NCBI GenBank assembly: GCA_900755095.1
Contig: CAAEFE010000130.1
Coordinates: 1 to 7,416 of the forward strand
Origin: an uncultured Bacteroides sp.
GTDB lineage: Bacteria; Bacteroidota; Bacteroidia; Bacteroidales; Bacteroidaceae
Length of the DNA stretch: 7,416 bases
Direction of reading: 5' to 3'
Shown: positions 6,392 through 7,416 of the stretch, in pieces
How positions within the stretch are numbered: the stretch's first letter is position 1
Layout: every line of letters starts with the position of its first letter
Notes under the pieces: generated by a model
What the model saw: the letters and a program-made list of their open reading frames with translations, nothing else
Databases searched by the model: none
Told to the model about the DNA's origin: nothing
Position numbers and translations under genes: made by a program

Positions 6392-7228
6392 ATGGAACGT
6401 CATCCAGTCATTTTATCCATTGCCGGCTCCGATTGTTCGGGAGGCGCAGGTATTCAGGCAGACATAAAAACAATCTCGGCTTTAGGAGGCTATGCAGCAT
6501 CGGCCATCACTGCCATCACCGTACAAAACACACTGGGGGTACGTGCCGTACAGTCTATCTCTCCGGATATGGTTCGTGGACAAATAGAAGCCGTGATGGA
6601 CGACCTGCAACCGGTTGCCATCAAAATAGGAATGATAAATGACATTCAGATCGTTCGTGTAATTTCCGACTGTCTACAAAAATATTCGCCTGCATACGTC
6701 GTTTACGATCCGGTAATGGTGTCTACCAGCGGAAAGAAACTTATGACAGATGAAGCGATAGAAGAAATCAAAAAAGAACTTTTACCGCTTGTCACATTAA
6801 TCACCCCTAATATTGATGAAGCAAAAGTACTTACAGGTAAAAGTATTCACAACATTCAGGATATGCAGACCGCTGCCAAAATGCTGACGGATGATTATCA
6901 GACTAATATCTTACTAAAAGGCGGACATCTGGAAGGAGACAATATGTGCGACCTTTTGCATACGTCCGAATTTATCTACCATATATATGAGGAGAAAAAA
7001 ATAGAAAGCCATAATCTGCATGGAACGGGATGCACCCTCTCTTCCGCTATTGCCACCTATCTTGCCAAAGGCTACCCCATGCGAGAATCCATCCAGCATG
7101 CGAAAACATATATCACTCAAGCCATTATCGCAGGAAAAGAATTGAATATCGGCCATGGCAACGGCCCTTTATGGCATTTTCCGGACACCGTTGCACAAAT
7201 GTGTACTTTTTGTGCGGTTGTATCATAA
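6392..7228 (+). CDS. thiD: Hydroxymethylpyrimidine/phosphomethylpyrimidine kinase
   Basis: Cytoplasmic enzyme of the pyrimidine branch of thiamin synthesis; it phosphorylates HMP to HMP-P and then HMP-PP. 278 residues, a usual length for this ribokinase-fold family (about 265-280). Signatures in order: [14 protein letters not shown] (11-24) at the substrate site, [11 protein letters not shown] (40-50), [10 protein letters not shown] (105-114), [12 protein letters not shown] (138-149), LLKGGH (174-179), and the anion-hole segment [12 protein letters not shown] (210-221) with the probable catalytic Cys214; [10 protein letters not shown] (254-263) is the conserved C-terminal motif. The last 15 or so residues overlap the promoter region of the next gene. 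It has its own promoter and no other thi gene beside it. A pyridoxal kinase of the same fold is the main alternative, but the GTGC segment and length fit ThiD. Confidence 0.94.
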   Translation: MERHPVILSIAGSDCSGGAGIQADIKTISALGGYAASAITAITVQNTLGVRAVQSISPDMVRGQIEAVMDDLQPVAIKIGMINDIQIVRVISDCLQKYSPAYVVYDPVMVSTSGKKLMTDEAIEEIKKELLPLVTLITPNIDEAKVLTGKSIHNIQDMQTAAKMLTDDYQTNILLKGGHLEGDNMCDLLHTSEFIYHIYEEKKIESHNLHGTGCTLSSAIATYLAKGYPMRESIQHAKTYITQAIIAGKELNIGHGNGPLWHFPDTVAQMCTFCAVVS

Positions 7229-7243
7229 AAATACGTAACTTTG
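7209..7243 (+). promoter_or_regulatory. Probable promoter of fabD
   Basis: TAACTTTG at 7236-7243 is an exact TAnnTTTG -7 element. The nearest upstream TTTG (7209-7212) is 23 bases away, longer than the usual 19-21, so the -33 box is weak. It overlaps the end of thiD (stop codon at 7226-7228). The start is expected near 7250, a leader of about 29 bases. Read-through from thiD is also possible since no terminator separates them. Confidence 0.65.
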
Positions 7244-7278
7244 CACCCGCAATTAAAAATCAATTAAATAATAAAAAT

Positions 7279-7416
7279 ATGAAAGCATTTGTATTTCCCG
7301 GTCAAGGCGCTCAATTTGTAGGAATGGGTAAAGACCTGTATGAAAACTCAGCTTTAGCAAAAGAATTGTTTGAAAAAGCAAATGATATCCTCGGATATCG
7401 CATTACAGATATCATG
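7279..7416 (+). CDS. fabD: Malonyl-CoA:ACP transacylase, N-terminal part (cut by window edge)
   Basis: The open frame runs from the ATG at 7279 to the window end, 46 codons with no stop, beginning [20 protein letters not shown]. The FPGQGAQ motif (6-12) is the oxyanion-forming N-terminal signature of FabD, which loads malonate onto acyl carrier protein for fatty acid synthesis. The catalytic Ser and His lie beyond the window. It starts 50 bases after the thiD stop codon behind an AT-rich leader without a Shine-Dalgarno. A malonyltransferase domain of a larger synthase is possible in principle, but the start at residue 1 and the Bacteroides context favour stand-alone FabD. Confidence 0.92.
   Translation, partial: MKAFVFPGQGAQFVGMGKDLYENSALAKELFEKANDILGYRITDIM

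Noticed and set aside
6914..7156. 80-codon frame antisense to thiD
   Set aside because: It overlaps the conserved ThiD C-terminal motifs on the plus strand and shows no domain or promoter of its own.

Overview
The window looks like a Bacteroides chromosome, most likely a member of the B. thetaiotaomicron/ovatus group. Three things point there: promoters of the Bacteroides type (TTTG at about -33 and TAnnTTTG at about -7), AT-rich leaders without a clear Shine-Dalgarno, and xylose proteins that closely resemble, from memory, the known Bacteroides ones. No database search was possible.

Layout. Positions 1-732 hold no gene. They contain a compact repeat element (about 95-598): two long imperfect inverted arms of 121 and 111 bp enclose an array of 22-bp units, each of which can fold into a small hairpin with a four-base loop. 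After it comes the terminator of the leftward operon (635-669). From 6103 down to 733, on the minus strand, lies a complete D-xylose catabolic operon in the order xylR (Nudix-type sugar-responsive regulator), xylB (xylulokinase), xylA (xylose isomerase), xylE (xylose:H+ symporter). It is driven by one recognisable promoter just upstream of xylR. Two of the spacers in the operon carry repeats: heptamer tracts between xylR and xylB, and a long stem-loop of CACAGAT-type repeats between xylA and xylE.

A divergent intergenic region (6104-6334) separates the operon from rightward genes: thiD (hydroxymethylpyrimidine/phosphomethylpyrimidine kinase, thiamin synthesis) with its own promoter, then the first 46 codons of fabD (malonyl-CoA:ACP transacylase), cut by the window edge and also with its own -7 element.

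How the genes work together: XylE imports xylose, XylA isomerises it to xylulose, XylB phosphorylates that to xylulose 5-phosphate for the pentose phosphate pathway, and XylR probably senses a pentose or related metabolite and sets expression of the operon, including itself. thiD and fabD are unrelated housekeeping genes. The protein-coding content is ordinary. The least explained part is the non-coding element at 95-598, especially its strictly periodic hairpin array.
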